Below are positions 1-11,190 of a stretch of DNA of 64,000 nt, one piece after another. How positions within the stretch are numbered: position 1 is the first letter of the stretch; every line of letters begins with the position of its first letter. The DNA lies in NCBI GenBank assembly GCA_036346375.1, contig JAYEVE010001138.1, positions 1-64,000 on the forward strand. The letters run 5' to 3'. The DNA is from Guadua angustifolia. Taxonomy: Eukaryota; Streptophyta; Magnoliopsida; Poales; Poaceae. The notes under the pieces are model-generated. The model was not told the origin of the DNA. It made no database searches and saw only the letters and a list, made by a program, of their open reading frames with translations. A program made the translations under genes and the position numbers.

Positions 1-342
1 ACATTTCCTCAAAATTTTTTGGATGTTCTGAGTTTTTTGGATTTAAATAAATTTTCCTTAGATTTTGTTCTTACATATTTTTAAATTTTAAAGTTTGGAA
101 ATCAAAGTTTTACCAATATAAATGGTTTTCTTAAAGACCAAAATCCAAAAAAAAAAGTGCAGAAAATATGAAAATTCAAAATAAAATCATAATTTCAGCT
201 TAACTTTTTATGTTACTTATCTTTGTTTTTTTTTAAGGTGTTACACCACTGGTCGTCCCGACCGCCTCGCCGTCCCCTCTGAAATCGACCCTCATTAGCC
301 GCGTCGCTTGAGGGGCTAGTGCCCGGCAAGCCCGAGCTCGAG
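1..342. other. AT-rich intergenic stretch
   Basis: The first 235 bases are AT-rich with no recognisable gene or repeat terminus. From about 236 the base composition becomes GC-rich, leading into the peroxidase relic. Short open frames here carry no recognisable domain. Confidence 0.5.
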
Positions 343-1127
343 CAACGAACCCACGGTGATGCAGGGCGTCGTGACGCCCAACAAGCTGGACAACCAGTAC
401 TACAAGAACTTGCAGACACACAGGGTGCTCTTCACCTCGGACGCTCGCTCCTGACGTCGCCGGTGACGGCCAAGATGGTGTCGGACAACGCCAACATCCC
501 CCGGAAGCAACGGAGGTCAGGAGAAACTGCCGGGTCGTCAGTAGGCCTGGACATTCGGTTTTTTCAGTTCGATTTATTCGGTTTTTGAAAATTTCGGTTT
601 TCGAAATTTGTAAACCGAACCGAAACCGAATTAGTGAAAAAACCGAACCGAATAAACCGAAATATTTTGTTTCGGTTATTCAGTTAACCGAATAACAAAC
701 AATGTAGCAAATACCGAACTCAATGTCGGAATAACCAAACAACAGGCAGCGTGACTAGTGAGTAATGACAAGCAACTAAAATACATTATCCAATATAGCA
801 CATCACACATCAATACTAATTATAACATCACACATCAATACTAATTAGTAGATTAAGAGCTTAAAAAATTTAAAGTATGTAGAAGAATTGAAGAAGGCAT
901 GAAGCATCAAGCCATCAAGCAAGCACAGCAGACAGGTCGAAATAAATATAAAATTTTTGGTTTTTGCAATATGAAAACCGAACCGCAAACCGAAAACCGA
1001 ATAGCACTAAAATAAAAACCAAACCAAAAACCGAAAACCGAAAAAACCAAAATATCGGTTAATTTGGTTCGGTTCGGTTCGGTTTTTCAGTTTCGGTTTA
1101 AAAGTGCCCACCCCTAGTCGTCAGCTA
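343..1127 (+). pseudogene. Class III peroxidase C-terminal relic, split by an hAT element
   Basis: Reading through 343-513 gives VVTPNKLDNQYYKNLQTHRV, then LFTSD and, after a one-base loss near 448, LLTSPVTAKMVSDNANIP. This is the conserved segment of plant secretory (class III) haem peroxidases that follows the proximal haem region. The usual stretch between NIP and the C-terminus is missing, and the tail RRNCRVVS plus a TAG stop is formed by 517-541 joined to 1125-1127 across the hAT insertion. The N-terminal exons with the catalytic and haem-ligand histidines are absent from the window. The frameshift, internal deletion and transposon insertion show that this is a broken copy. Family assignment is from motif recognition; no function is expected. 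Confidence 0.72.
542..1116. mobile_element. Non-autonomous hAT-type element, 575 bp
   Basis: The element begins TAGGCCTGGACA and ends with the complement of TAGGGGTGGGCA, giving imperfect hAT-type terminal inverted repeats. It is flanked by a perfect 8-bp target duplication, GTCGTCAG, at 534-541 and 1117-1124. Eight-base duplications are the hAT hallmark. The interior has no transposase frame. Both subterminal regions are packed with AACCGAACCGAAA-type repeats and their complements, which could bind a transposase. It lies in the last codons of the peroxidase relic. Confidence 0.85.
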
Positions 1128-1249
1128 GCTCCAATAATTCACTGCATGCTTAATTTTCACTTGTACGCGTTGTGTGCTAATAGCTGCATATCGTTGGTTT
1201 GCCCCTATTTTGCTTGTTTCGTTTTTTTATCATTCATAATGACTTCACT

Positions 1250-1490
1250 CTAGACGTCCAAAATTTTCAGATATGTTGCAATATTTTTTAACTCGCGGCA
1301 ACATTTTTTACACCACGTGAAATATTTTCCTTCGACAAACAAAGGAAATGTGCTACGTAAACACATGTTGCAAACGCTCAAAAAATGTTGCAAGCATCGG
1401 CAAAAAATGTTGCAAACATAAGATATAAATGTTGCAAGAGACGTCTGATTGGATGAACAGTAATCGGACGTCCGAGCGTTAGTTTCTCCC
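1250..1490. repeat. Short repeat with iterated ATGTTGCAA units, possible MITE
   Basis: The motif ATGTTGCAA, often preceded by an A run, recurs at least five times between 1270 and 1440. GACGTCC-type sequences lie near both ends (around 1254 and 1468). This resembles small Mutator-like non-autonomous elements of grasses, but the termini and target duplication are not clear enough to set boundaries. Confidence 0.4.
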
Positions 1491-2020
1491 TTTATCATTT
1501 CATTTCTAAAAGTGAGCCACTTGTATCATTATTGCAACCTTTGGTTGCTAATAACGTCGTAGCTACATCCTACGTGGCCTCTCTCCTTCCGAAAGCCAGA
1601 TTTCAAAGAACATATCTCTACTATTCCTAATTGCGAAGTTTGTGGCAAAGGGTCCGCTCTTCCTCCCCGAGTATATCCACGAAACCGTTATTGTCCTAAT
1701 CTTCTATACATTGGCGAATGAAAAAGTTTTAATTCGTTGAATATGCATGCATGAGTTATCAAGGGCGACGACTTTTATATCAATCACCGATTCTATTTCC
1801 AAATGCTACACCTAATTCCATTCTTTATCCATATACTACACGATACGCTTCTAAGTTACCATATGCCTTTGAGTTGTCATATGCATCATTTTCATTAAAT
1901 ATTTACTTGCATATGTAGATAAGATCATCTTTTCTTTTTATCTAATCACGCACGGACTTGATTTCCTTGGCAAATAAAGCATGACGGCTATGCATGATTT
2001 GACTAGATAAGTTTGCTATA
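1491..2020. other. AT-rich spacer with a second Helitron-like 5' end
   Basis: No gene is visible. A Helitron-like start, TCTCTACTATTCC, occurs at 1615 after an A. It is followed about 40 bases later by GTCCGCTCT, as is the start at 2021. This may be an alternative or older 5' terminus of the downstream Helitron candidate. Confidence 0.35.
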
Positions 2021-3026
2021 TCTCTACTAATTCTAATTAGGAGTTAGTGATGATACGTCCGCTCTCCACCCTCACCCGACACATTTTGCACTGCTGGTCG
2101 AGTGAAGTCGGCAAAGGGCCATCCCGATAGATTGGATTAGATTATCTCGTCGCAGGAAGTAAATGAATATGCATGACTGATTTATTGCTTTCCTTTATCC
2201 CATTGATCTGGCATTTGAATCGGCGACAATTATTTCCAGTGCTTTTCGGATTGGATTGATTGATTCCCTTCCGAAAGAAGCAGAGCTCCGATTCATAGAG
2301 TTAGGTTTCTTCTCGACTCTTTTCCCTTTGTTGCCTTTCTTATTAGACGATTTTTTAATTTGGATTCTATAGATATCTCCTCGGTTGCTGAATCTATATA
2401 ACCCCACCACTTCTTGTCTCTTCTGTAGATGTGTTGAGCTTATCGGTTGAGCAGAAGTAATAGGCGACCTTCCTGATCTCGTCGATGCCGCAAGAGGCAG
2501 ATCGCCGATGGTGGGCGGCAAGATAGGCTGACGGTGTTGCTGGAGCTCGCCGCGGTGGATGATGTCAATATGTTGAGGTAAGCGCTCGCGGGGAGGCGAG
2601 GAGGTAATGGAGTTTGTTGATGGGGTGGGGCTATGGTATGGCCGGAGTAAGGTGTACGATTCAGGCACATCGCTAATGGTGGCAGCCACATACGGATAAC
2701 GCCTACCTCTTCAATGCCTTTGCACCTATGGGGCAATAGGTGATGTCTCTTTCGGTCGATCAATCGATCTTAAATTATAGCATTACAAATTTACAATCCC
2801 CAAGTGCTGTGATGTTATTGTTTAAGTTTGTGAAATTAAAGATAATTTTAAGCTCGAGTTTATAAACAGGTGCTTAGATTTTTGTATGCTTCGATGAATT
2901 GATTTAAACATTTAACTATTACACATTTAGAGTGAACATTATTATTAAGATAAGATTACTACTCTTTGTAAATAAATTTTTTATCGCAAATTGAATTTCC
3001 GTTGCATCGCACGAGCACATAGCTAG
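2021..3026 (+). mobile_element. Candidate non-autonomous Helitron, about 1.0 kb
   Basis: The 5' end reads TCTCTACTAATTC directly after an A at 2020. The 3' end is GTTGCATCGCACGAGCACAT followed by AGCTAG and then T at 3027. Helitrons insert between A and T, start with TC, end in CTRR and carry a small hairpin about 10 bases before the end. The terminal segment here is a decayed version of the GTTGCAACGCACGGGC hairpin end common in grasses. A minus-strand open frame of 164 codons (2195-2689) is low-complexity and unrecognised; it may be part of a captured gene. There is no Rep/helicase. Boundaries come from termini alone. Confidence 0.5.
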
Positions 3027-3724
3027 TAGTTTAACAAACTAGAGTTATACTGTAGAGGTACTACCAAATTATTTTTAAACTCTTATATCTCTTTGTACCT
3101 TTACCTTTTGAACTTTTAGGTTTGCTAATTTTTAGTTGCCTAAAATTTTTTTATCTCTCACACCTAAAATTGCATAAGGCTGAGTCAAAAATTGCAGTGC
3201 TAAATAATATGCAATTTAAGTACCACTCTACTATAATTTTTAATTCAATTTGTTTTTTATTTATAGGGTTCACCTATGTTTACTTTATTTTTATCTAGGT
3301 TAGAATTTTTTTTATTTGTTTTTTTTTTGTATTTTGTAGAGGTAATAGGTATAATAGCCATATCTAATGGATCAGAAAAGTGACTAAGATTAAAAAAATC
3401 AGACAATTTATCGATAGACAGCCCTTAAACTTTTGTATATTTTAGTATCTCCCAAAAGAAGGTAAAAAGTCTCTTTACAAACTGATTGGGATCTAGTGGA
3501 GAAAATAACAGAACAGCAAAGAACAACAGAGCAAAGAACGACCAGACATCCTAAAACAGAGGACCTAATTACGACTAGTGCTACTCATTACCAGAGCACA
3601 TGCACCCCTAATCTCTGACTAAAGACTCTCCAATCCTTATAACACAATCAAAACTAAACAAGGACGCGCATGTACTGATCCTATGGGCAGAACGAATGGA
3701 CAGAACACGACGTTGCTACTTGGA
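3027..3724. other. AT-rich 3' flank of the NAC gene
   Basis: This stretch is AT-rich with T runs around 3245-3340 and no gene. The part nearest 3725 should include the NAC 3' untranslated region, since that gene reads toward it on the minus strand. No polyadenylation signal is distinctive enough to name. Confidence 0.45.
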
Positions 3725-5419
3725 TCACGACGCTGCAGGCGCGTAAACTCCTCCGGTGATCACCCTCCCGCCGTGCTGCTGGGAGGCAGGAAATCCTCTG
3801 TGGTTGTTGCTGGCGGCGGAGGCTCTATAAGAGGGCAGCGACGGGAACCGGATAATGTTGTCGAAAGCGCTGTGGGCGTATCCATAGTTATTGCAGCATC
3901 CCGTCGTGTTCCGGGCAACGCCGGATTGGTTGTAAACTCCAGGAGGCGCCACCGTGCTATGCTGCGGCACGTGCTGCCGCAGATAGGGTTGCTGTTCGTA
4001 GCAGCACCTTTCGAGGAAAGGATGATGTCCGTAAGAGTTGCCGCCCATTAGCATGCTTGCATAGGTGCCGTAGCCATTGCTTCCGTGAGAAGTCCACGTC
4101 ATGTCGGACGTGGAGGCGGCTGCGGTTTCTTCATGGGTGTGCTGCTGACTTATCCCCGTGATTGGAGCAAGATTCTTCATCGACTGTGGCAATCCCGGTG
4201 GCGGTGATGGCACCGGCGGTTTACTGATAGGGTGATTGGAGAGTTGATGCATCGCTGTGTTCGGTTCAAAGTTGTAGCCGTCTCCCACAGGTGGCAGCAC
4301 CATCTCTGGCTGTGGTGGTTCTTGTGGCGCCGGCGGCGGCGATCTCGGTATGGGGCAACCGGAGCACTGAACCGTGTGCATGTTTGGAGGAGTGATACAG
4401 TTTCCTACTTCAGGAGGCGATTGTGACAGCTCCTTTGGCGGCAGTGGCACCGTATATCTCATCGTAGGGTGATCGGCTTGCCGGCCAACAGTTCCCTTCG
4501 GCGCCTTGATATTTTCCTTTCTCTTCCTCTTCTTGCCGCCGGCACTGCTTCCCTCCTCACCATTTCCGCCGGCAGAGCTGCCTTTCTGGCCTTCCCCCTC
4601 CTTCTTGCCCTCCTCCACATCATCACAGCGCTGCTTCTTCTGTATCGTGCACAGGACCAACTCATCCATCTGCAGGACCAACGCAACACCAGTTGCCAAG
4701 CACACACAGAATTATTAGAGAGATCAAGAACCAGATGAGAGGGTATATATATAAAGACAATACCTTGTCAATGTCTTTATTCTTAGCCTCATCCTGAGAC
4801 GTGAGGTTCTCGTACTCGTACATGGTCCAGGAAGTCTTCAGTACCTTCTTCGACGCCGTCTTCTCATCTACCTCTTCCGGCGCCGGCGCCCCTTCCGCCT
4901 TCTTGTCCACCCAAAAGTAGAACACCAACGTCCTCACGCGCCCGACCACTGTTTTGCCTGAGAAGATCTCCCTGCGATTCCCCGTGGCCTTCCAATACCC
5001 GTTGCCCGGCGTAGTCCGGTACGGCCGGCTGCCTTTCGCGTACCTCCGCTCCCTCCTGGTGAAGAAATACCACCTGTTCTCCCCGTACTCCCTGTACTTC
5101 TCTGCAAAATATCAAACCGCAGAAAATTCAGAGCTTGTTAATTAATTTCCATGTCGAATCAAAAGAACAAAGAAAATTTATTACGGCACGTAGTATGTAC
5201 CTACGATTTGTTGTGGACTGTAACCGGTGATGCGCTCGTCGACGAAGATCGGCAGCGGCAGAGGGAGGCCGGCCATCTTCCGGCGAAGGTAGTAGACGAT
5301 AAGCTCGTCCTCTCTCGGGCAGAAGTGGAAGCCTGGGGCAGGTTCAGCATGAACCGTCTCCGGTGGCTCTGGCGACGCAGCTGCTGACTCAGCAACGGCG
5401 AGGCGGCGGCGGCCTCCAT
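3725..5419 (-). CDS. NAC-domain transcription factor, three exons
   Basis: NAC proteins are plant-specific nuclear transcription factors that bind DNA as dimers through an N-terminal NAC domain. Exons read on the minus strand as 5419-5201, 5101-4764 and 4669-3725, with consensus introns (GTACAT...TTGCAG and GTATTG...CTGCAG). Exon 1 carries PGFHFCPREDELIVYYLRRK and a VDERITGYSPQQIV segment (subdomains A and B). Exon 2 carries YREYGENRWYFFTRRERRYA, RPYRTTPGNGYWKATGN and VVGRVRTLVFYFW (C and D), then KTSWTMYEYEN. Exon 3 opens MDELVLCTIQKK (E), then a basic KKRKRK stretch and a long Pro/Ser/Asn/His-rich tail typical of activation regions. About 500 codons. The only plausible ATG (5419) is one base out of frame with the domain, inside a GCC run, so either a base is missing or the start is broken. 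Intron phases agree with one missing base. Confidence 0.85.
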
Positions 5420-5537
5420 GGTTTACACGGTCAGCCCACAAGGTCGGTCGATCGACGGCTGCCCTAGATTAATTGCTCGAGATCAACAGTAGCTAGATCC
5501 GATCCGGTGGCCCGGTTAGGGAAGGTACGACTTTATA
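5420..5537 (-). promoter_or_regulatory. Short remnant 5' flank of the NAC gene
   Basis: Only about 118 bases separate the NAC ATG from the first base of the copia-type LTR at 5538. This stretch should hold the 5' untranslated region and any surviving core promoter. No TATA box can be assigned with confidence. Confidence 0.4.
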
Positions 5538-5896
5538 TGTTAGATATAATCTTTAGGGATTTGATAAACATCAACCGGATGTTTTTTTTTGTTGAAATCA
5601 TCCAAATCTAGAATCATTGGATCATTGTTGAGATTCGGGAGTATCGATTACATCCGATCCTATGATTTGATCCAACGGCCCGGTGAATTTGGATGTTAAG
5701 ATCCAACGGCCCGGTGAATTTGGATGTTTCGGGAGTATCGATTACATTAATCTTTATATGTATTGGTTAAGAGATAGGATTATAATAAAACGTTTAAAGT
5801 CATGATAGAGTTCTGATATATTTAAGTTAGTTATTAACAGATAGAGTTTGTTAGCTAATCGGTTATGTAATCATCTATATATAAAGCAATAAATAA
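5538..5896 (+). repeat. Copia-type 5' LTR
   Basis: The segment starts TGTTAGATATAAT and runs to a tRNA-type primer-binding site at 5897. Its right half matches the two halves of a second copy, at about 19486-19543 and 30085-30155, which are split by a CACTA element. It contains local duplications: a 28-base unit starting GATCCAACGGCCCGG at about 5671 and 5700, and CGGGAGTATCGATTACAT at 5636 and 5730. Copia assignment rests on the primer site and LTR style; no pol gene is present to confirm it. Confidence 0.65.
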
Positions 5897-5907
5897 GGTA
5901 TCAGAGC
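5897..5907 (+). other. Primer-binding site complementary to initiator Met-tRNA
   Basis: GGTATCAGAGC just downstream of the LTR matches the site complementary to the 3' end of plant initiator methionine tRNA, used to prime minus-strand DNA synthesis in many plant LTR retrotransposons. It sets this element's orientation as plus. The interior continues to 6032, where the gypsy element is inserted. Confidence 0.7.
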
Positions 5908-6032
5908 TTAAGATTATGGTTCAACCCGTTGCGTCAAAGAGGAGATTCCCAGGGCGGCACCTGAGGAAGCATGCTATATCGTCGTGAAGGTGGCCGAGCG
6001 AGCAACGACGTGGGCTCGGTGGACATGCGCGC

Positions 6033-9000
6033 TGTGACGGACCGCCTTTTCAGGTGGTGCGTTTAGATACCATACAGCTACCCAGAATTTTAGCTGCCGG
6101 TAAATCAAGCGTACATTGCCAGGTAAAGAACGATAAATGACAACAGTTGATATAGATAAATAAAGCCTCATGGCTAAAGTTTTACAAAAGGGCGCGTTTC
6201 GCGCTTAGTACATCACAAAAGGGGGTCTTGCCCACAGGAAATAGTTTGAGCGGTAGACCAAAGCCTCAAAACCAAACACTTTCGCCATCTACGCTTTCTT
6301 GAAATTCTCCTGCTTCTTGAAAATCTATGGGAGGGGATAGGGAGCAAGGGTGAGTACACAACCGTACTCAACAAACCACACGGAATATTCTGAATATTAT
6401 ATGCACGGATTCACCAAGGGATGGTTTCAGTTGATAATTGTGGAGGATGCAATTTTAAACCATCTTATTTAATTACATTTGAAACACAAACCATAAATAG
6501 CTAGTAAGGGGGGGTTTCTGTCAAAATCCAGCACTTCACCATGTTTTATTATTAAAACTAGATTGAGCTCAGATTCGGGCATCACCCCATATTAACTCAG
6601 CTTCATTAACCGGAAGCACGGCGTAACCGATTACCATTTTAATTGACTCGCAGAGTCGCCGACTTTACCCACAAGATATCTACGGCCTTTTAGTGCCACG
6701 CGATGAACATGCAACTTATATGCATGCGTCGACCGAGATGATCATAGCCGCTTGTTGAACTTCCCTTTAGCTCCTACCCAAGAGGCTATCCATGGTCCGC
6801 AATATTCGCACCCTCTCCGCCACGGGAGTCGCGGTCCTAATATTGTGGACACCCATCGCTATGTGAATCCAGAATGGCATCTCCATTCCGCTTTCGCCCG
6901 ATTGCTCAGGCCACTCTCTCAATGGCGCCTCTTCCTATAGGTATTAAAAAGGAAGTGCAATGTACTAGGCTACGCTGGAAGGGGTCATAAGGTCGACCAT
7001 CCCAACCTCGTGGTTGAGCGACATCAAGTTATTTACTTAGCTCAAAGTGATTAATCCTTATGGTGCCAAAGACCAAGCCAACATCCACACAATACCCTCG
7101 TAACCATTGTACCACTACCATTCCATCCATTGACTTGTCATCGGTTGGGGATCGGACCTTTAGCCACCTCACGTGGGTAGTCCAACACCGCCCCCTAACC
7201 GTGAAAGCGCTTTTTGAAAGATCTTCTAAACCAACCTTTTAAGATTAAGCATTTGTCTAAAAGTAGTAATGGTATGACTTGCTACATTTATGCGGTTCGA
7301 GATTTTATGTCTTAAGGTTACGGGAATTGAGGCATAATAATGAGCTTAGTCATTGGGATGTATCTAATCATGTCATTCAAAACTATCGCATTTCTTAGCT
7401 TCTAAAATACCAAGAAAATAATGCGGTATGTAAAATATATTTATATATAAACCGTAATGAAGTTGGGTCCAATATGTTCAAGGGGTGTGGCTTGCCTTTG
7501 CGGTTGAAGGTTCTCCTAAAGAATAGTCGCCGATGTCTTGTGGTGTCTCAGACGGCCTGCTCCTCAGACGCTCTCCGCAGAGTGCCCTGCCCAAGTATTG
7601 TTCCGGGTCTAGCGCATTAAAATAACCACAAGAAATAAATGAACAAAACAATAAAGAAAAGAAAAGAACCAAAACAAAAATCGAATCTGAGAGCTCAAGT
7701 AGAGGGAAAGGGTATTTTGGAACTTTGGGAGCTTGGTTTTGTGAAACAGGTTTATTTTCGACTCAAGTGATGCTAAAATACCCGAATATGTATTTTGGCA
7801 TTTTCGATTTTTGGGAATTTTTGGGTATTTTCGATTTTATTTAATACTCCAATCCAAAAATACAATTTTGAAAACCGAAAAGTAAAAGAAAAAGTATTTC
7901 CGAATGGGTCAGACAATGAATCGTTATTTCGTCCGCTTAAGACACGTCTGTTACATGAACAAGCCACGCCTGCTTAAGGCCAAATGCGGAAATGGGAGGT
8001 CGACAAAGGGCCTACTGTCACGGCAAGGGGATGGTGTGGCCGACGCAAGGGTCTGGAGAGGGACAAAGGGCTCGGGAGGGTATCGCGAGTGGGGTCGGCG
8101 AGTCGATGGTCATGTTGTTTTGAACGGAGAGGCGGGCAATGAAGAAAAGCGGCCGGAGCCGAGGAAGATGAAGCTGGTTTTGGCGATGAAGCGACGGTGG
8201 AGTTGAAGAAGTGGCTGGGGAGGAAGAGGAAGGCGAGTGGCATTCGGGTGGCTTACCAACAAGGGCTCGGCGTGAAGGAAAATGGCCGGGGAGGCTCGGG
8301 TTTTATAGAGCTCGAGCGGAGGAGAGAGGCGAGTAGATGGGAGGTGCTCGAGCGATGAATTGACCGAACGGAGGGGAGATTTGGACGCGGTAGGGATGCG
8401 TTTTTCTGTGGCGCAATGATGGATCGCGAGCACCAAGGGTCGAGCAAATTGGCGACGGACGAGGTCAAGCGTGGTGGCGAGGAGAGAGGCGAACGGTGGA
8501 GTTGTACTCGAGTGGGGAAGAGACAAATCGGAGCAGAGGATTAATGCGGCGATGGAGCAGCCTTCGGCGCGGCGTTGCAGAGAGGCGCAAGCTCCATGGG
8601 TTGGGCGCTGTGGCGCGGCAGTAGCAAAAGTGAGGAGGGGAGATACGCACGGCGTAGGGCACTCGAGGGGTGAAAAGGCAATTCGGAGCGGGGAGTGGAG
8701 GCGGCGTGGTGTCAGCGTTCGGCGCGGAGGTAGAAGAGGAGCGCAGCTCCACCGGTTGGGCGAGGCGACGGCGATATGCGTGATGTACCGTATGTGCGGA
8801 GGAGAGAGTGCTTTGAACAAGCGCTGGGTGGCGGGACGCACAGAGATGACGGGACAGATCGGCATGTCAACGCGCAGCAAAGCAGGGTGTCGGCGCCACG
8901 GATTGGGGAAGGCGGCGGCGAACGGATTGGCGGCGGGCGAACGGAGAAGATGACTCGGGACGAACTACCGCGAGGGGAACGGCGACGAAAGAAAACGGCT

Positions 9001-9263
9001 GGAAGCGGCAGACGGTGGCTGAGAAGGATTTGGGGGCAAGCGAAGACATTTCGCCGACGGAGAAAGCGGAAAAGGAAAGGGCACCAGTATGAAGGAAAAA
9101 CGGACCGCCTAAAAGGAAGGCGATAAGTTGAGTTGACTTTCCGAAAAGGAAAGTTTTCAAAATAAGCCGGGTAAATGCTAAATAAATTCGAAAAATCCAA
9201 ATAAATTCCAAATAAATAGAAAAGGCCAAATTAAATTTATTTTGAAATTTTGAGGTTATTTCA
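6033..9263 (-). repeat. Gypsy 3' LTR
   Basis: This copy matches 15048-18282 along its length. Because the element reads on the minus strand, this is the 3' LTR. It shows an AT-rich half (6033-7960) with motifs such as GGGTGAGTACA and a GC-rich half (7970-9110). The GC-rich half has long open frames on both strands (for example 256 codons at 8110-8880, minus) that are not conserved as proteins between the two LTRs. Confidence 0.92.
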
Positions 9264-9282
9264 ACCTACCCCACTTAAAATA
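9264..9282 (-). other. Polypurine tract of the gypsy element
   Basis: Read on the minus strand, AAGTGGGGTAGGT abuts the TGAAATAACC start of the 3' LTR. This is the expected position of the plus-strand primer. The end of the integrase frame runs into it, ending in NLGGEIYFKWGR. Confidence 0.7.
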
Positions 9283-11190
9283 AATCTCGCCCCCGAGATT
9301 TATCGTCATGGAGAATAGGTTGGGAAATTCTCCGCAGCTCGATTCCTTTTCCTGTGTTGTTTCATCCATGGTATGGTTCTTCCACAAAGACTCGACAAAA
9401 TCGACATTTTTGTTCTTGTATTCCCTTTCGACTGTTTCAATAATTTTGACTGGTTCCTCCAGGTATGTTAGATCGTTCTGCAAGTTGATCCCTTCCAAAG
9501 GCACTTGATCTGTCGGTTGCCGGAGACATTTCCTCAATTGCTACACGTGAAACACATTGTGTACTCGGATAGTTCTCGACTTAGTTGCGCCTATAAGCCA
9601 CTTCTCCAACTCGCTCAAAATTTGATAGGGTCCAATGTACCTTGGTGCCAATTTTCCTTTGATCTCGAATCAAGACCTGGCTCGAAGGCGCCACTTTTAG
9701 GTAGACGAATCTCCTACTTGAAAACTAATATCCTTCCGTCGATTGTCTCATGTAGCTCTTCTCGACGCTCTCGGCAGCTTTTAAATTTTCGAGATGATCT
9801 TTACATGTGTTTTCGCATCATGGGTTATCTGAGGTCCTAAGAGTTGTCTTTCTCCTACTTCGTCCAATTTAATGGGGTCCTACATTTCTTCCATAAAGAG
9901 CCTCAAAGGGTGCCATTTTCGATCGGTTTGGTAATCATATTATAGGAAAACTCGGCAAATGGTAAGCATGTGGCCCATGAAGCTCCATAGGTAATAGCAC
10001 ATGCTCTCAACATGTCTTCTAATATTTGATTGGCTCTCTCTGTCTGTCCGTCTGTCTGTGGATGATACGCTGTACTGAATGTTAGGTCGGTTCCCATGGC
10101 TTCATGTAAGCTTTCCCAAAATTTTGATGTGAACTGAGCTCCCCGATCTGACACGATCTTTTTAGGGACTCCGTGTAACCTTACTATCTGTGTTAAGTAT
10201 AGTTCTGCCAGCTTGTCTTTTCCATATGTTTGCTTAACGGGTATAAAGTGGGCTACCTTGGTTAATCTGTCGATTATTACCCAAATGGCATCATATCCCC
10301 TGGGTTTTAGGCATTCCGTGATGAAATCCATTCCATCTCATCCCACTTCCATTCGGAATTGGGAGTGGTTGCAATAATCCAGCGGTTTTCTGGTGGTCTA
10401 TTTTTACTTTCCGACACACGTCGCAGCATAAGACATGTTCGGCTATGTCCTTCTTCATGCCTCGCCACCAGTATTCTTGTTTTAAATCTTGGTACATCTT
10501 AGTGCTTCCAGGGTGTATTGAGAGTTGGGATGAGTGAGCTTCTGTCAAAATCAATCCTCTTATATCTTTATTATCGGGAATACATACACGGTTTCGGAAC
10601 CGGAGTATGCCTTGTCCATCTTCCGAGAATTCTGAGGGGCTGACTTCCTCCATTTCTTTTCTGAGTTTTTGAATCCCTTCATCCTTTGGTCGAAATGTTT
10701 TGATTTGATCCAATAGATTGGGTTGAATCTCTAGAGCACAGGCATATCCCGCTTCTACTACTTGCAGGTTTAATCTCTTCATATCTGCCTGTAATTCGGA
10801 CGGACTTCTATTTGGGCTATGTGATGACATGCCTTCTCGCTAAAGCGCTCGCTACTACATTAGCCTTTCCGGTGGTATTGATATCCGTGTCATAATCATT
10901 TATTAATTCCAACCATCTCCTCCGCTTAATGTTCAGTTTGGTTGGGTGAAGACGCATTTTAGACTCTTGTGATCTCAGAATACTTCACATCTGCTCCCTA
11001 GCAAGTAATGTCTCCAAATCTTCGTGAGCGTGCACTACCGCTAACTCCAAGTCATGGGTTGATAGTTCTCTCATGCGGTCTCACCGGCGTGATGCATAGG
11101 CTACCACTTTTCTATCTTGCATCAACACACACCCTAGCCCTCTCTTTGATGCGCCACAAGAATCAAACTCTTTGTCCGGTTCTCGCAAGA
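9264..11190 (-). pseudogene. Gypsy RNase H and integrase, frame-broken
   Basis: The integrase joins retroelement DNA to the host chromosome. On the minus strand, 10830-10291 carries the zinc-binding part (HSSQLSIHPGSTKMYQDLK, then CCDVCRKVK, an HHCC arrangement). 10331-9903 carries the catalytic core (MDFITE, DRLTKVAHFIPVK, IVSDRGAQFTSKFWESLH, YHPQTDGQTER). The C-terminal part continues to 9256. Frames shift between these pieces. The RNase H segment around 10840-11190 is too broken to read as one frame. Downstream of reverse transcriptase, this order identifies Ty3/gypsy. Confidence 0.88.

Noticed and set aside
2195..2689. A 164-codon minus-strand frame as a possible gene
   Set aside because: It is Ser/Pro/Arg-rich with no domain, lies inside the Helitron candidate and shows no splice or promoter context. 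A captured fragment is possible but unsupported.
3683..4051. A 122-codon plus-strand frame overlapping the NAC gene end
   Set aside because: It is the antisense shadow of NAC exon 3, whose frame is supported by domain and splice evidence.
8110..8880. A 256-codon minus-strand open frame, with more long frames nearby on both strands
   Set aside because: It lies in the GC-rich half of a gypsy LTR. The matching region at 17100-18100 breaks the frame with indels, and no domain is recognisable, so base composition explains it.
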